From positions 473,089,126-473,153,125 of the forward strand of contig NC_057800.1 of assembly GCF_018294505.1 (NCBI RefSeq): 64,000 nucleotides of DNA, given 5' to 3'. The notes under the pieces are model-generated. The model had not been told where the DNA came from. It worked only from the letters and a program-made list of their open reading frames with translations, and did not search any database. The DNA comes from Triticum aestivum. Taxonomy: Eukaryota; Streptophyta; Magnoliopsida; Poales; Poaceae. The first letter of the stretch is position 1. Every line of letters starts with the position of its first letter. Positions 33,245-43,140 of this stretch are shown here, one piece after another. The position numbers were made by a program, and so were the translations under genes.

Positions 33245-33877
33245 GTTCACTCGGAGCATTGGACTATGTTCTTCGACGGCTCCAAGATGCTGAATGGTTC
33301 CAGTGCCGGAGTGGTGTTGGTCTCCCCCAGAGGAGATAAACTCAGATATGTTCTTCAAATCCACTTTGATTCCTCCAATAACGAGGCAGAATACGAAGCA
33401 CTTTTATATGGGTTGCGCATGGCCATTTCACTCGGCGTCCATCGCCTCATGGTCTATGGCGACTCAGATTTGGTGGTTAATCAGGTGATGAAGGAATGGG
33501 ACATCAGAAGTCCAGCCATGACTGGTTATTGCAATGCAGTGAGAGAGCTGGAGAAGAAATTCGAGGGGTTAGAGCTTCATCACGTACCCCGACTGAAAAA
33601 TCAAGCAGCTGATGATCTGGCAAAAATTGGTTCCAAAAGAGAAGCCATTCCCAGCAATGTGTTTTTGGAACACATCCACACACCATCAGTTCAGGAGGAT
33701 CCCTTCACTGAAGAAGCCCCGCAGCCGAAAAGTGCCACGGATCCGACTGAAGTTGAAATTCCAGCTGTGGTCGACCTGATCACAGAAGTCTTGGCCATCA
33801 CTCCCGTCTGGACAGTACCGTACATCGCGTACATCCTAAGGAAAGAACTCCCAGAGGACGAAGAAGAGGCTCGATAG
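33245..33877 (+). pseudogene. V second (archaeal-type) RNase H
   Basis: Same frame as RT, after the stop at 33242. The core reads MFFDGSKMLNGSSAGVVL, then NNEAEYEALLYGL, VYGDSDLVVNQV and NQAADDLAKIG, which gives the acidic D-E-D-D set. This extra domain between RNase H and integrase is a hallmark of the Tat lineage, where it is thought to supply or strengthen RNase H function. It ends at TAG 33875-33877 in a Glu-rich linker before integrase. Confidence 0.88.
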
Positions 33878-35042
33878 ATCGTCCGTCGATCCAAGGCCTT
33901 TACAGTCATAAAAGGACAGTTATATAGAGAAAGCGTGACTGGGGTCAGCCAGAAGTGTATTACACCAGAAGAAGGTCAGATGATCCTTGATGATATCCAC
34001 TTGGGGACCTGTGGTCATCATGCGTCCTCTCGGACCATTGTGGCTAAAGCATACCGAGTGGGATTCTACTGGCCAAGAGCCAATGAAATGGCAAAATAGA
34101 TAGTCGACAAGTGTGAAGGATGTCAGTATTACTCCAATATGTCGCACAAGCCCGCGTCAGCCCTGAAAACCATTCCACTCGTCTGGCCCTTTGCTATTTG
34201 GGGGCTGGACATGGTTGGACCACTGAGAACGGGCAGGAGCGGCTTCACTCATGTGCTAGTAGCAGTCGACAAGTTCACCAAATGGATTGAAGCCAAGCCT
34301 ATCAAGAATCTTGACACTTGCACTGCTATCAGTTTTGTCAGAGGGTTGATATTCAAATATGGAGTTCCACACAGCATCATCACTGACAATGGGTCAAACT
34401 TTGATTCTGACAAATTCAGGGCCTTTTGCGCCTCTCAGGGTACCAGAGTCGACTATGCTTCGGTCGCTCACCCCCTAGTCGAATGGGCAAGCAGAAAGGG
34501 CAAACGGCCTGATTCTCAAAGGACTGAAACCCCAGTTGATGTGCAATCTGAAGCACGCAGCAGGTGCATGGGTCGACGAGCTTCCATCAGTCCTTTGGGG
34601 ATTGAGGACAACCCCGAACCGATTGACTGGAAGAACCCCATTCTTTCTGGTCTACGGAGCCAAGGCAGTCTTGCTGAGTGACCTGCTTCACAACGCTCCC
34701 CGAGTCGAGCTTTACTCTGAAGATGAAGCAGAACAAGCCCGGCAGGACGCAGTCGACCTCCTGGAAGAAGACAGAGAAATGGCCATGATCCGATCGACCA
34801 TCTATTAGCAAGACTTGCGTCGATTCCATGCCAAAAACGTGAAGAGTCGAGCCTTCCAAGAAGGAGACTTAGTCCTCTGAGTGGATCAGCAGAAACCACA
34901 CAAACTCACTCCTACTTGGGAAGGCCCCTTCATAGTCACCAGAGTCCTCCACAATGGAGCATACGACCTCTACAATGTCGATCGCCAGATTGATGAGCCG
35001 CGAGCCTGGAATGCGGAGCTCCTCCGCCCCTTTTATACTTGA
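33878..35042 (+). pseudogene. V integrase, frameshifted at the catalytic Glu
   Basis: The HHCC zinc region (HLGTCGHHASS ... CEGCQ) is interrupted by TAG 34097-34099. The catalytic core shows Asp in GLDMVGPL and Asp in ITDNGSNFDS. A frameshift near 34476 moves the block that holds the catalytic Glu into another frame, which runs on to the C-terminus (ELPSVLWGLRTTPN, GPFIVTRVLHNGAY) and ends at TGA 35040-35042. Further stops lie at 34806 and about 34878. Integrase would insert V cDNA; this copy cannot make a working one. Confidence 0.9.
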
Positions 35043-35149
35043 ATTCTCACTCGGATGAGATGTAATAAGAAAAACTCCTGTAGTTTATTTATCAAAGGCA
35101 AGAGCATTATAATTTTCCCGGTGATTATTATTGTTTTTGTTTGCGTGAG

Positions 35150-36215
35150 AAATCCCCCAGTGGGTGGCTTAGCTGCGAATCCACTTCGTCTAAGTTTGTA
35201 AAAACAATTTCCTACCGAGTGGCGAGCCAGCCTCCCACTCGGGGGCTTAGCTGCGAACCTGTTTCGCCTAAGTGTTTAAAAAATCCTACCGAGTGGAGAA
35301 CAACCCTCCCGCTTGGAGGCTTAGCTGCAGTCCACTACTTGCCTAAGTTCTCTCACTTGGAGACTTAGCTGCAGTCCGGCACTCGCCTAAGTTTAAAAAA
35401 AATCCTACCGAGTGGAGAGCAATCCTCCCACTCGGAAGCTTAGCTGCAGTCCAGTACTCGCCTAAGTTCTCTCACTTGGAGACTTAGCTGCAGTCCGACA
35501 CTCGCCTAAGTTTGAAAAAAAATTCCTACCGAGTGGAGAGCAATCCTCCCACTCGGGGGCTTAGCTGCAGTCCAGTNNNNNNNNNNNNNNNNNNNNNNNN
35601 NNNNNNNNNNNNNNNNNNNNNNNNNNNNNNNNNNNNNNNNNNNNNNNNNNNNNNNNNNNNNNNNNNNNNNNNNNNNNNNNNNNNNNNNNNNNNNNNNNNN
35701 NNNNNNNNNNNNNNNNNNNNNNNNNNNNNNNNNNNNNNNNNNNNNNNNNNNNNNNNNNNNNNNNNNNNNNNNNNNNNNNNNNNNNNNNNNNNNNNNNNNN
35801 NNNNNNNNNNNNNNNNNNNNNNNNNNNNNNNNNNNNNNNNATCCTACCGAGTGGAGAGCAATCCTCCCACTTGGGGGCTTAGCTGCAGTCCAGTACTCGC
35901 CTAAGTTCTCTCACTTGGAGACTTAGCTGCAGTCCGGCACTCGCCTAAGTTTGAAAAAAATCCTACCGAGTGGAGAGCAATCCTCCCACTCGGGGGCTTA
36001 GCTGCAGTCCAGTACTCGCCTAAGTTCTCTCACTTGGAGACTTAGCTGCAGTCCGGCACTCGCCTAAGTTTGAAAAAATCCTACCGAGTGGAGAGCAATC
36101 CTCCCACTCGGGGGCTTAGCTGCAGTCTAGTACTCCCCTAAGTATCTGAACATCCTACCAAGTGGTGAGCCGGCCTCCCACTTGGAGGCTTAGCTGCAGT
36201 CCAAAACTCGCCTAA
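35150..36215 (+). repeat. V tandem array, ~118-121 bp unit
   Basis: Units carry CCGAGTGG ... CCACTCGG inverted repeats, then two CTTAGCTGCAGTCC boxes each followed by CTCGCCTAAGT. Full units start near 35404, 35525, 35843, 35962 and 36080, with degenerate units on both sides. A run of N lies inside. The array is non-coding on both strands. Confidence 0.88.
35577..35840. other. Assembly gap (264 N) inside the V array
   Basis: A run of N between identical repeat units; true array length is unknown. Confidence 0.99.
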
Positions 36216-36249
36216 GTATGAAACACATCTCAATCCTCAAGGACGACGA

Positions 36250-36535
36250 GGGGCAGGTCGACTACCACCTTCTCCTGGGGAGCTTCGCCACAAATACAAT
36301 GCGCGCTTCATCCCGCTCTACAGTAACGAGTGTGCGGGTCGACTGCCACCTTCTCCTAGAGAGCTTCGCCACAAATACAATGTGCGCTCCGTCCCGCTCT
36401 GCAGTAACAAGGTGTGGGTCGACCGCCGCTTTTCCCTGGAGAGCTTCACCACAAACACGATGCGCACTCTGTCGCCGACCCGCAAGGGAGACAAGACATG
36501 GGTCAACTGCTTCCCTCTCCTTCGGAGCTGCGCTG
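36250..36535 (+). repeat. V second tandem repeat, ~81 bp unit
   Basis: Three clear copies start at GGTCGAC 36256, 36337 and 36417, with a fourth diverged copy near 36498. Each contains GAGCTTCGCCACAAA or a variant. No gene is seen from 36216 to 36741. Confidence 0.75.
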
Positions 36536-36741
36536 CGAATACAAAAGTTGTCTCGAATCAAGAATGGGTTCTCTCAGCAGGAGATTCGTGAAGATATTCA
36601 ACGATAAACCAAGTTCAGATAAATCCTAAAGGTTCCGGATCACAGATCGAAGTACTCGGGCATGCATCCCAAAATAGTTTAATGGTTACAAAAACCACTC
36701 GGCATTCTGAGGCAAATTTAAGGTGGGACATAAGAGTTTGT

Positions 36742-37226
36742 TCACTCCGCGGGAGGAGGGCTGGCAGGCTCGACGAACTCATCTAGGTCGACGCCTTCGG
36801 CTATCCGAGTGGCTGCAGCGATGAAAGTCTCCATAAAGGTTCGGAAGTCATGTTTCTGGGTGTTGGCGACCTTGATTGCTGCCAGTTTGTCTTGTCGCAC
36901 CTCCTTGCAGTGGAGACGAACCAAAGACAGAGCCACGTCAGCGCCACACCGAGCAGCAGACTTCTTCCACTCCTGCACTCGATCAGGGATTTCGTTAAGT
37001 CGAGTCATCAGGGACTCAAGATCATTCTGGGGTGTGGTCTCTGGCCAAAGTGCCGGGTCAATCCGCGACATGGCGACCTTCAGTCGAGCCAATTAGTCCA
37101 CGACATCACCGATGCGGGATTCCAGTCGGAGCAGATTCATGGCAGTTTCATCTTTTACGGGAGAATTGATTGGGTCCAAGCCTGGCTCAATCCGCCCAGT
37201 CTCCTCCTCGAAGTTCTGGCAAAATT
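36742..37226 (-). pseudogene. V antisense gene, exon 7 (last)
   Basis: Minus strand; it begins after TTCGTGAATGCAG-type acceptor sequence and ends at TGA 36742-36744. It encodes a mostly helical acidic/basic segment (RLNEIPDRVQEWKKSAARC) ending in PASPPPAE. One in-frame TAA (37093-37095) interrupts it. Its length fits the phase left by exon 6. See exon 1 for the whole gene. Confidence 0.8.
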
Positions 37227-37302
37227 CTGCATTCACAAGGATAAGTCAATTTTCGTACACTGAGTCGACATAAAAAAACATCAGTCAGAACTAAATGTGC
37301 AC

Positions 37303-37590
37303 CTTCAAGCTTGATGAACAACTTCTTGGCAAGGCTCCTCAGATAGCTCTCAAGATCGTCCCTTCTGCGAGCGATGCCTTCCATCTTCTCGCTCAGGTTG
37401 AGGTTATCCTTCTTCCAGCGTGTACACTCCCTGTTGGCTTCGTTCAGAGTAGATTTCAGCTTGGTATTCTCTTCTTCCAACTGGCCGACCAAAGCCAGTT
37501 TCTGTTCAGCCAGAGCGGTCCTGTCGTCAGCCTCCTTACGAGCAGCAGCCAAATCCTGATCCTTCTTTGCCAGAGCTTCTCTCAGTTTTT
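37303..37590 (-). pseudogene. V antisense gene, exon 6
   Basis: Bounded by TTTCTTTGCAG on the 5' side and GAAG|GTGCAC on the 3' side. It encodes a strong coiled coil (KLALVGQLEEENTKLKSTL). 288 bp, open throughout. The 76-bp intron 37227-37302 separates it from exon 7. Confidence 0.82.
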
Positions 37591-37671
37591 CTGCAAAGAA
37601 ATGATGATTGATTCAGAAATAGCAGAAGGGTACTCAAGCCTAAAACTGACTAGTCAACAAACTCTTCTTAC

Positions 37672-37786
37672 CAGCGGCGCCGTCTCTGACCTTTTGCAGC
37701 TCTGTCCTGGCCAGCTCCAAGTCAAGGTTTGGTTGAATCTGCTACCTCCCCAAATCAGCAAAGTGAGCTCCAAGATCACAAGATTT
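37672..37786 (-). pseudogene. V antisense gene, exon 5
   Basis: 115 bp, bounded by TTGATTTCAG and GCTG|GTAAGAAG, with an 81-bp intron to exon 6. It continues the helical region; one TAG is in frame near its start. Confidence 0.78.
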
Positions 37787-38303
37787 CTGAAATCAAAGGG
37801 GAGAAATTATTTTACAGCAAAAACGACAAAGACATTAAGTACTAAGACTACAGTCGACTGCCCACAGTCCACCATAGTCTCGGGGACTACACCTAGTGGG
37901 TGCACTTTGCATGCCCCCGCCGGTTCTGATCCCACTCGACCGGCCCGCCGGAGTCGAGTCCAAAAAAGAGAGAGAGAGAGAGAAAGTAGAACTAAGACTA
38001 CAGTCGACTGCCAGCAGTCCACCGTAGTCTCGGGGACTACACCCAGAGGGTGCACTCAGCGTGCCCCCAACGGTTCTGATCCCACTCGACCAGATCGAGT
38101 GGAAGAAACAAACTACCAATTCGGTTTTCACTCGACAAAATACAAAGACTACAGTCGACTGCCAGCAGTCCACCATAGTCTCAGGGACTACACCCAGTGG
38201 GTGCACTCAGCGTGCCCCCACTAGTCCAAAAATTCAATCGACGCACCCAGTGGGTGTACAGATGCAAAGATTTTCGGAAAGAGTCTTCAGATAGCCGACT
38301 AAC
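37787..38303 (-). other. V antisense gene, intron 4, filled with ~150-bp repeats
   Basis: A GT-AG intron of 517 bp. It holds three copies of a block that reads, on the plus strand, CTACAGTCGACTGC then CTCGGGGACTACACC, starting near 37847, 37997 and 38149. The other introns of the gene are 76-92 bp, so this one has expanded. A short AG microsatellite lies at about 37967-37983. Confidence 0.8.
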
Positions 38304-38683
38304 CTGAACGTTGCTCTGGGGAGCCGAGCTAGCATCATAGGCGGCTTGGCTGGCGTCCCGCGCCGTCTTCATCTTCTCCATCATAATGCCCGCCTGGCGT
38401 ATGGCTTCCCTAGCAGCATTCACCTCGTCCTCTGGGACATGATGAGTCGCAAAAACTGAAGGCGGGTCGACAGGGGCCTGAGCAGTCGATGAAGAAGGCA
38501 AGGCACTCGACAGTGGCTCGGCAAAGGTAACAAAACCCCGATTGACGCCACCAGCATCCTGAACGACTGGTTCCGCCCTCAGCGTCGACTGTAGCGCCTC
38601 GCTTGCAGGAGTTCGCCTATTCTTCCTCGTCAAAGGCCTCTCGGGCTCTTCATCATCATCAGGGAGGTCAATAATGTTGGGAG
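38304..38683 (-). pseudogene. V antisense gene, exon 4
   Basis: 380 bp, fully open, bounded by TTTGCACAG and TTCAG|GTTAGT. It encodes an acidic start (DLPDDDEEPERPL), a Pro/Ser linker, and a helical end (EVNAAREAIRQAGIMMEKM). The split codon with exon 3 is in phase. Confidence 0.83.
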
Positions 38684-38775
38684 CTGTGCAAAGTTTAATT
38701 GCCAAAATCACGTCACCCAATGATGCACATTGCAGTTGAATCGACCGAACAAAGACAGTATGGCAGAAATCATAC

Positions 38776-38869
38776 CTGGATTAGAAGTGACCGCATCCTC
38801 CATCACCTCATCATCGTCCCTGTAAGCTGAGGTCCCGGAGGTGGCAGCGCTGACAGTTCCAAAGTTCGT
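38776..38869 (-). pseudogene. V antisense gene, exon 3
   Basis: 94 bp, open, bounded by a TTTTAACTAG acceptor and TCCAG|GTATGA donor. The intron to exon 4 is 92 bp (38684-38775). Confidence 0.75.
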
Positions 38870-38931
38870 CTAGTTAAAACAAGAAAAACAAGCAGCACGG
38901 AGCGTCGAGTGAATACAAAGAGAGACACTCA

Positions 38932-39290
38932 TGCGGAAGCGACGGGGATATCAATCTTGATCTTCGGCAACGCCTTCCAAGTCTTCGGCTCTGCAACTTT
39001 GGGGTGCTTTGGCGCCTTCTCAGTCAGGGTTGGGGAAGAGATCCATGGACGCTTCAAAGACTGACCAGCCTGAGCAGTTGCCTTGTCGCGGGCACTCGGC
39101 CGTTCTTGGTCAAGCTTGGATCGCCTCTCCCTGCAAGGGGGCGACTCGACTTCTTCTACATCGCTTGAGTCGTCGCTTCCTCCATCCTCTTCACGTCGAA
39201 ATTCCACTCGCCACTGTCGCCGCCACTCGCCTCGCCTTCTAGAGCTTGCTCTTGCTCCCCGTTGGGCATTGAATACATTTCAATAATTGC
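38932..39290 (-). pseudogene. V antisense gene, exon 2, with damaged donor
   Basis: It begins after TTTCTTTCAG. The frame shifts by one base in a G run near 39206; after it the protein is acidic and basic by turns (SDVEEVESPP, RERRSKLDQ). It ends at GCA followed by TGAGTG: the expected GTGAGT donor has lost its first G, so splicing to exon 3 should fail and translation would stop at once. Confidence 0.75.
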
Positions 39291-39382
39291 CTGAAAGAAA
39301 GCAGAGAGAACAAAGTCAGTCAACGCAGTCTAGGCGGCTGCGCGAGTGAATTCAGATTACAGGCAAAATCTCAGAATTAGAC

Positions 39383-40377
39383 CTTCTCTGGTGCATGAGA
39401 CTGGTCGAATGGAGGGACTCTCCTGGCTCCCCTGGGGTTGTCCTTGTTCCCGGTAATGCCTGACAGCCACTTCTCCAGGGTGTCGTCGTCGACCTCCTCC
39501 GGGTGGATCCGAGTGGAGTCTTCAAGACCCGAATACATCCACATCGGATGGTCTCGGGCTTGAAGGGGCTGGATGCGCCGCTGAAGGAAGACCTCCAAGA
39601 GATCCATACCGGTGACCCGGTCACGGATAAGCTGGACCACTTGATCGACCAGCACCCTCACATGCACCTTCTCCTCCGGGAGCACCTTCAAGGGGGATGG
39701 TTTCCTCACTCGGTCCATGGTAAAGGGAGGGAGGCCAGTCAACTGCCCTGGTGTCGACTGGTCTTTACAATAAAACCATGTTGACTGCCATCCGCGAACT
39801 GAGTCGGGAAGAATCATGGCCGGAAAGGAGCTTTTTCCTCTCATCTGGATACCAAGACCCCGCACATCTGGATCACTTGGGTCCTCTCGTCACTCGGATT
39901 GGCCTTTTTCACTGTCTAGGAGCGACAAGTGAAAATATGCTTGACAAGACCCCAGTGAGGCCGGCAACCCAGGAAATTCTCACACAAAGAAATGAAAGCG
40001 GCGAGATAAACGATTGTGTTGGGAGTAAAATGGTGGAGTTGTGCCCCAAATAAGTTCAGGAATCCTCGAAAGAAAGGGTGAGGAGGCAAGGAAAATCCAC
40101 GGTCGACGTGGGTGGCAAGAAGAACGCGCTCACCCTCCCGGGGTTGCGGCTCTGATTCCTTCCCCGGAAGCTGCGCCGAGTCGTAGGGGATCAAACCTCC
40201 CTCGGCCAGGTCATCGAGGTCTTCTTGGGAGATCTTCGAGTGGATCCAGTCACCCTGGATCTAGCCCTTCGGCAGGCCGGTTCGCGAGGAGGATCCGCCC
40301 CGACCGGTCGCCTTCCCCTTCGACATCGCCGTCGCATTCTTTGCCCGCTCCAGAGCCGCCGTCTTCTCCTTCCCCAT
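39383..40377 (-). pseudogene. V antisense gene, exon 1 (putative gypsy-type transposon protein, N-terminal domain)
   Basis: ATG 40377 on the minus strand begins a Lys/Arg-rich leader (MGKEKTAALERAKNATAM). After an in-frame TAG near 40261 comes a conserved globular domain: WIHSKISQEDLDDLAEGGL, PPHPFFRGFLNLFGAQLHH, VYLAAFISLCENFLGCRPHW. TAG 39916-39918 and a one-base deletion near 39862 follow, then STWFYCKDQ and a helical end at HAPEK, next to donor AAG|GTCTAA and a 92-bp intron. This domain is common in cereal retroelements as a putative gypsy-type transposon protein (from memory, PF04195-like). Seven exons total about 2.7 kb, roughly 905 residues: globular N-terminus plus coiled-coil C-terminus. 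It runs opposite to pol and converges on it. Function unknown. Confidence 0.85.
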
Positions 40378-40496
40378 CGTCGCCGGCAAGACGCATACGG
40401 AACGGCGGTGCGAGAGCGAGAGTGGGCGCAACAGAGGAGCGTGAAGAGGAGAAGAGATAATGGGGACGCACTGTTCGGGAGACCTCGGTCCAACGC

Positions 40497-40503
40497 CTTA
40501 TAT
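40497..40503 (-). promoter_or_regulatory. Possible TATA box of the V antisense gene
   Basis: Minus strand TATAAGG about 120 nt upstream of ATG 40377, the right distance for a short 5' leader. It lies about 420 bp inside the 3' LTR edge, so the antisense promoter is internal to V. The remaining stretch 40504-40910 shows nothing else I can name. Confidence 0.55.
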
Positions 40504-40910
40504 GAGGCCGCTTCCGAGTGGCTGACTGGTAGGCGCAGGTGGTTCTGTCAAATCCCGTAACAATCGCGCGCGCGATACATGGCGAAAAAGGTGGCGCGGG
40601 GATCGAGGCGACTCCGCTCTATCCCATCCAATTACTGCGGCCACCCCCGTCCCGCGCACTTCCCAAAATTCGGATCCCGCGAAATCTGCGGGCAGCAAAC
40701 AACTTGTCAGACCAAAGACCTCCTCCGCACCGTCACTCGGAGCCCTACAAGTAAATAAACTCACTCGACGAAAACTAAGAATGGATCAAGGCGACTGAAA
40801 AGGAAGTTGCTGTCATCACTCAAGTTCGTTGATCCGAAACAAGATAGGCTCATGGCATGAAAAACGAGTCGGAGAAGTTCTCAACTCCTTCCCCACTCAA
40901 ACCTCGATCC

Positions 40911-40923
40911 ATTCGGGGGCTAA
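40911..40923 (+). promoter_or_regulatory. V polypurine tract
   Basis: ATTCGGGGGCTAA directly precedes the 3' LTR. Confidence 0.8.
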
Positions 40924-41471
40924 TGATGAAGCTATGTACCTAGGGTAGGGTCATGGACCTGTCCTAACTGCCCTAACCAAGGACATCTCTAGAAGAAATC
41001 ACCTTTCAATCGACTTGGAGGTGTTCCACTCGAAAGACTCGAAGACACTCGACCAAGAAGCAATCACCCGACCAAGATCCAACCACTCGACGGCCAGGAG
41101 ACCTAAAGTCACTCCGCACGCTAACAGTCGGTCATTAAGTAGCTTTTATGGTCATCATAGCACTTTATTACTAGCGTTACCAGTAATGCCCTGCCTTAAT
41201 GTACATTGAACCCTTTGTAACGTGGGCTGGCCGGGGTCCTGGCACACTCTATATAAGCCACCCCCCTCCTCCGAGACAAGGGTTCGCACCCCTGTAATTC
41301 ATACTCGCATAATCCAGTCGACCGCCTCCGGGCTCCGAGACGTAGGGCTATTACTTCCTCCGAGAAGGGCCTGAACTCGTAAACCTTGCGTTCTTACAAC
41401 TTCTCCATAGCTAAGATCTTGCCTCTCCATACTTACCCCCCTACACTACTGTCAGACTTAGAACCACGACA
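40924..41471 (+). repeat. V 3' LTR (548 bp)
   Basis: Same length as the 5' LTR, about 20 substitutions by eye. TATA box at 41250-41257. Confidence 0.95.
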
Positions 41472-41476
41472 GGTTT
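41472..41476. repeat. Target-site duplication of V, right (GGTTT)
   Basis: Matches 28235-28239. Confidence 0.93.
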
Positions 41477-41893
41477 GGAAGAGTGTCAACTTTAGATCCC
41501 ACATATTTGGAGAATGTTCAATCTTATGAAGTATTTGATAAAAGTGGGTTTGGAGAGGTCATGACTTCACTTGATGTTAATCCCACTATTTTGGAAGAGT
41601 GTCAACTTTGCATACATGTGGATCGTGTTAAGAATATGTTTTGTGATAGATATATTGTTGAATTTGATTATGATCCTAAATGTAATTATTATGAGAGAGG
41701 AAAATATGGTGGTAGAAATTTTCATGTTACTAAATTACCTCTCGTTATGTTGAGATTGTTATTGTTTCTTTTCGCTTCCTTGCATATGCTAGTTTTTGCT
41801 TGCCTTGATAATTTGTTTGCCTATAAGATGCCTATCCTTAGGAAGTATGTTAGACTTAGATGTGTTTGTCACATGTTTTATGATGCTCTCTAA
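41477..41893 (+). pseudogene. W2 ORF, 3' half (split by V)
   Basis: With V and one GGTTT copy removed, the frame from 27850 continues here without a break for 139 codons to the stop at 41891-41893. It has two SGFG motifs (the first straddles the V junction), the TILEECQLC segment, and a hydrophobic stretch LVMLRLLLFLFASLHMLVFA near the C-terminus that could span a membrane. The full protein would be 268 residues. The W3 relative shares the SGFG/TILEECQLC part but ends before the hydrophobic segment. Function unknown. Confidence 0.7.
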
Positions 41894-42284
41894 TTTGGTA
41901 GGATTTTTCGAGTTACAGAAGTATTTGAAACCTACAGATTACTATAGACTGTTCTATTTTTGACAGATTCTATTTTTCGCGTGGTGTTTGCTTATTTTGA
42001 TGAATCTATGGCTAGTATCGGGGGGTATGAACCATAGAGAAGTTGGAATACAGTAGGTTTAACACCAATATAAATAAAGAATGAGTTCATTACAGTACCT
42101 TGAAGTGGTGGTTTGTTTTCTTATACTAACGGAGCTCATGAGATTTTCTGCTGAGTTTTGTGTTGTGAAGTTTTCAAGTTTTTGGGTAAAGATTTTATGG
42201 ATTTTGGAATGAGGAGTGGCAAGAGCCTAAGCTTGGGGATGCCCATGGCACCCCAAGTTAAAATTCAAGGACAACCAAAAGCCT

Positions 42285-42314
42285 AAGCTTGGGGATGCTC
42301 CGGAAGGCATCCCC
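42285..42314 (+). other. W2 conserved hairpin
   Basis: GGGGATGC-tccggaag-GCATCCCC inverted repeat at 42291-42314, preceded by AAGCTT. Same place as in W1 and W3. Confidence 0.75.
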
Positions 42315-43135
42315 TCTTTCGTCTTCGTCCATCGGTAACTTTACTTGGGGCTATATTTTTATTCACCACATGATATGTGTTTTGCTTGGAGCGTTTTGTA
42401 TGATTTGAGTCTTTGCTTTTTAGTTTACCACAATCATCCTTGCTGTACACACCTTTCGGAGAGACACACATGAATCAGAATTTATTAGAATACTCTATGT
42501 GCTTCACTTATATCTTTTGAGCTAGATAATTTTGCTCTAGTGCTTCACTTATATCTTGTTAGAGCACGGTGGTGGTTTTATTTTATAGAAATTATTGATC
42601 TCTCATGCTTCACTTATATCATTTTGAGAGTCTTTTAGAACAGAATGGTAATTTTCTTTGGCTATAAAATTAGTCCTAATATGATAGGCATCCAAGATGG
42701 GTATAATAAAAACTTTCATATAAAGTGCATTGAATACTATGAGAAGTTTGATACTTGATGATTGTTTTCAGATATGAAGATGGTAATATTAGAGTCATGC
42801 TAGTTGATTAGTTGTGAATTTGAGAGATACTTGTGTTAAAGTTTGTGATTCCTGTAGCATGCATGTATGGTGAACCGTTATGTGATGAAGTCGGAGCATG
42901 ATTTATTTATTAATTTTCTTCCTTATGAGTGGCGGTCGGGGACGAGCGATGGTCTTTTCCTCCCAATCTATCCCCCTAGGAGCATGCGCGTAGTACTTTG
43001 TTTCGATAACTAATAGATTTTTGCAATAGGTATGTGAGTTCTTTATGACTAATGTTGAGTCCATGGATTATACGCACTCTCACCCTTCCACCATTGCTAG
43101 TCTCTCTAGTACCACGCAACTTTTGCCGGTACCAT

Positions 43136-43140
43136 AAACC
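43136..43140. repeat. Target-site duplication of W3, left (AAACC)
   Basis: AAACC, repeated at 61771-61775. Confidence 0.92.

Larger units (their letters stand above)
28240..41471 (+). mobile_element. Element V: Tat-lineage Ty3/gypsy retrotransposon, 13.2 kb, with antisense spliced gene
   Basis: V has two 548-bp LTRs, a primer site, a polypurine tract, and gag-protease-RT-RNase H-second RNase H-integrase on the plus strand. The extra RNase H between pol RNase H and integrase, and the DGGS-type protease, mark the Tat branch. About 20 differences between the LTRs by eye, mostly transitions, suggest an insertion older than T. The gag-pol frame has at least four frameshifts and several stops. Downstream of integrase come tandem repeats and then a seven-exon gene on the opposite strand. 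V sits inside the W2 ORF. Confidence 0.96.
41894..43140 (+). mobile_element. W2 internal domain, middle fragment
   Basis: Parallel to W1 14279-15535. Non-coding, AT-rich. It holds AAGCTTGGGGATGC copies at 42229-42242 and 42285-42299, the second starting the hairpin 42291-42314. Interrupted at 43140 by W3. Confidence 0.9.

Noticed and set aside
35512..35904. Reading frame across the N gap in the V array
   Set aside because: It is open only because N hides stops; the flanks are non-coding tandem repeats.
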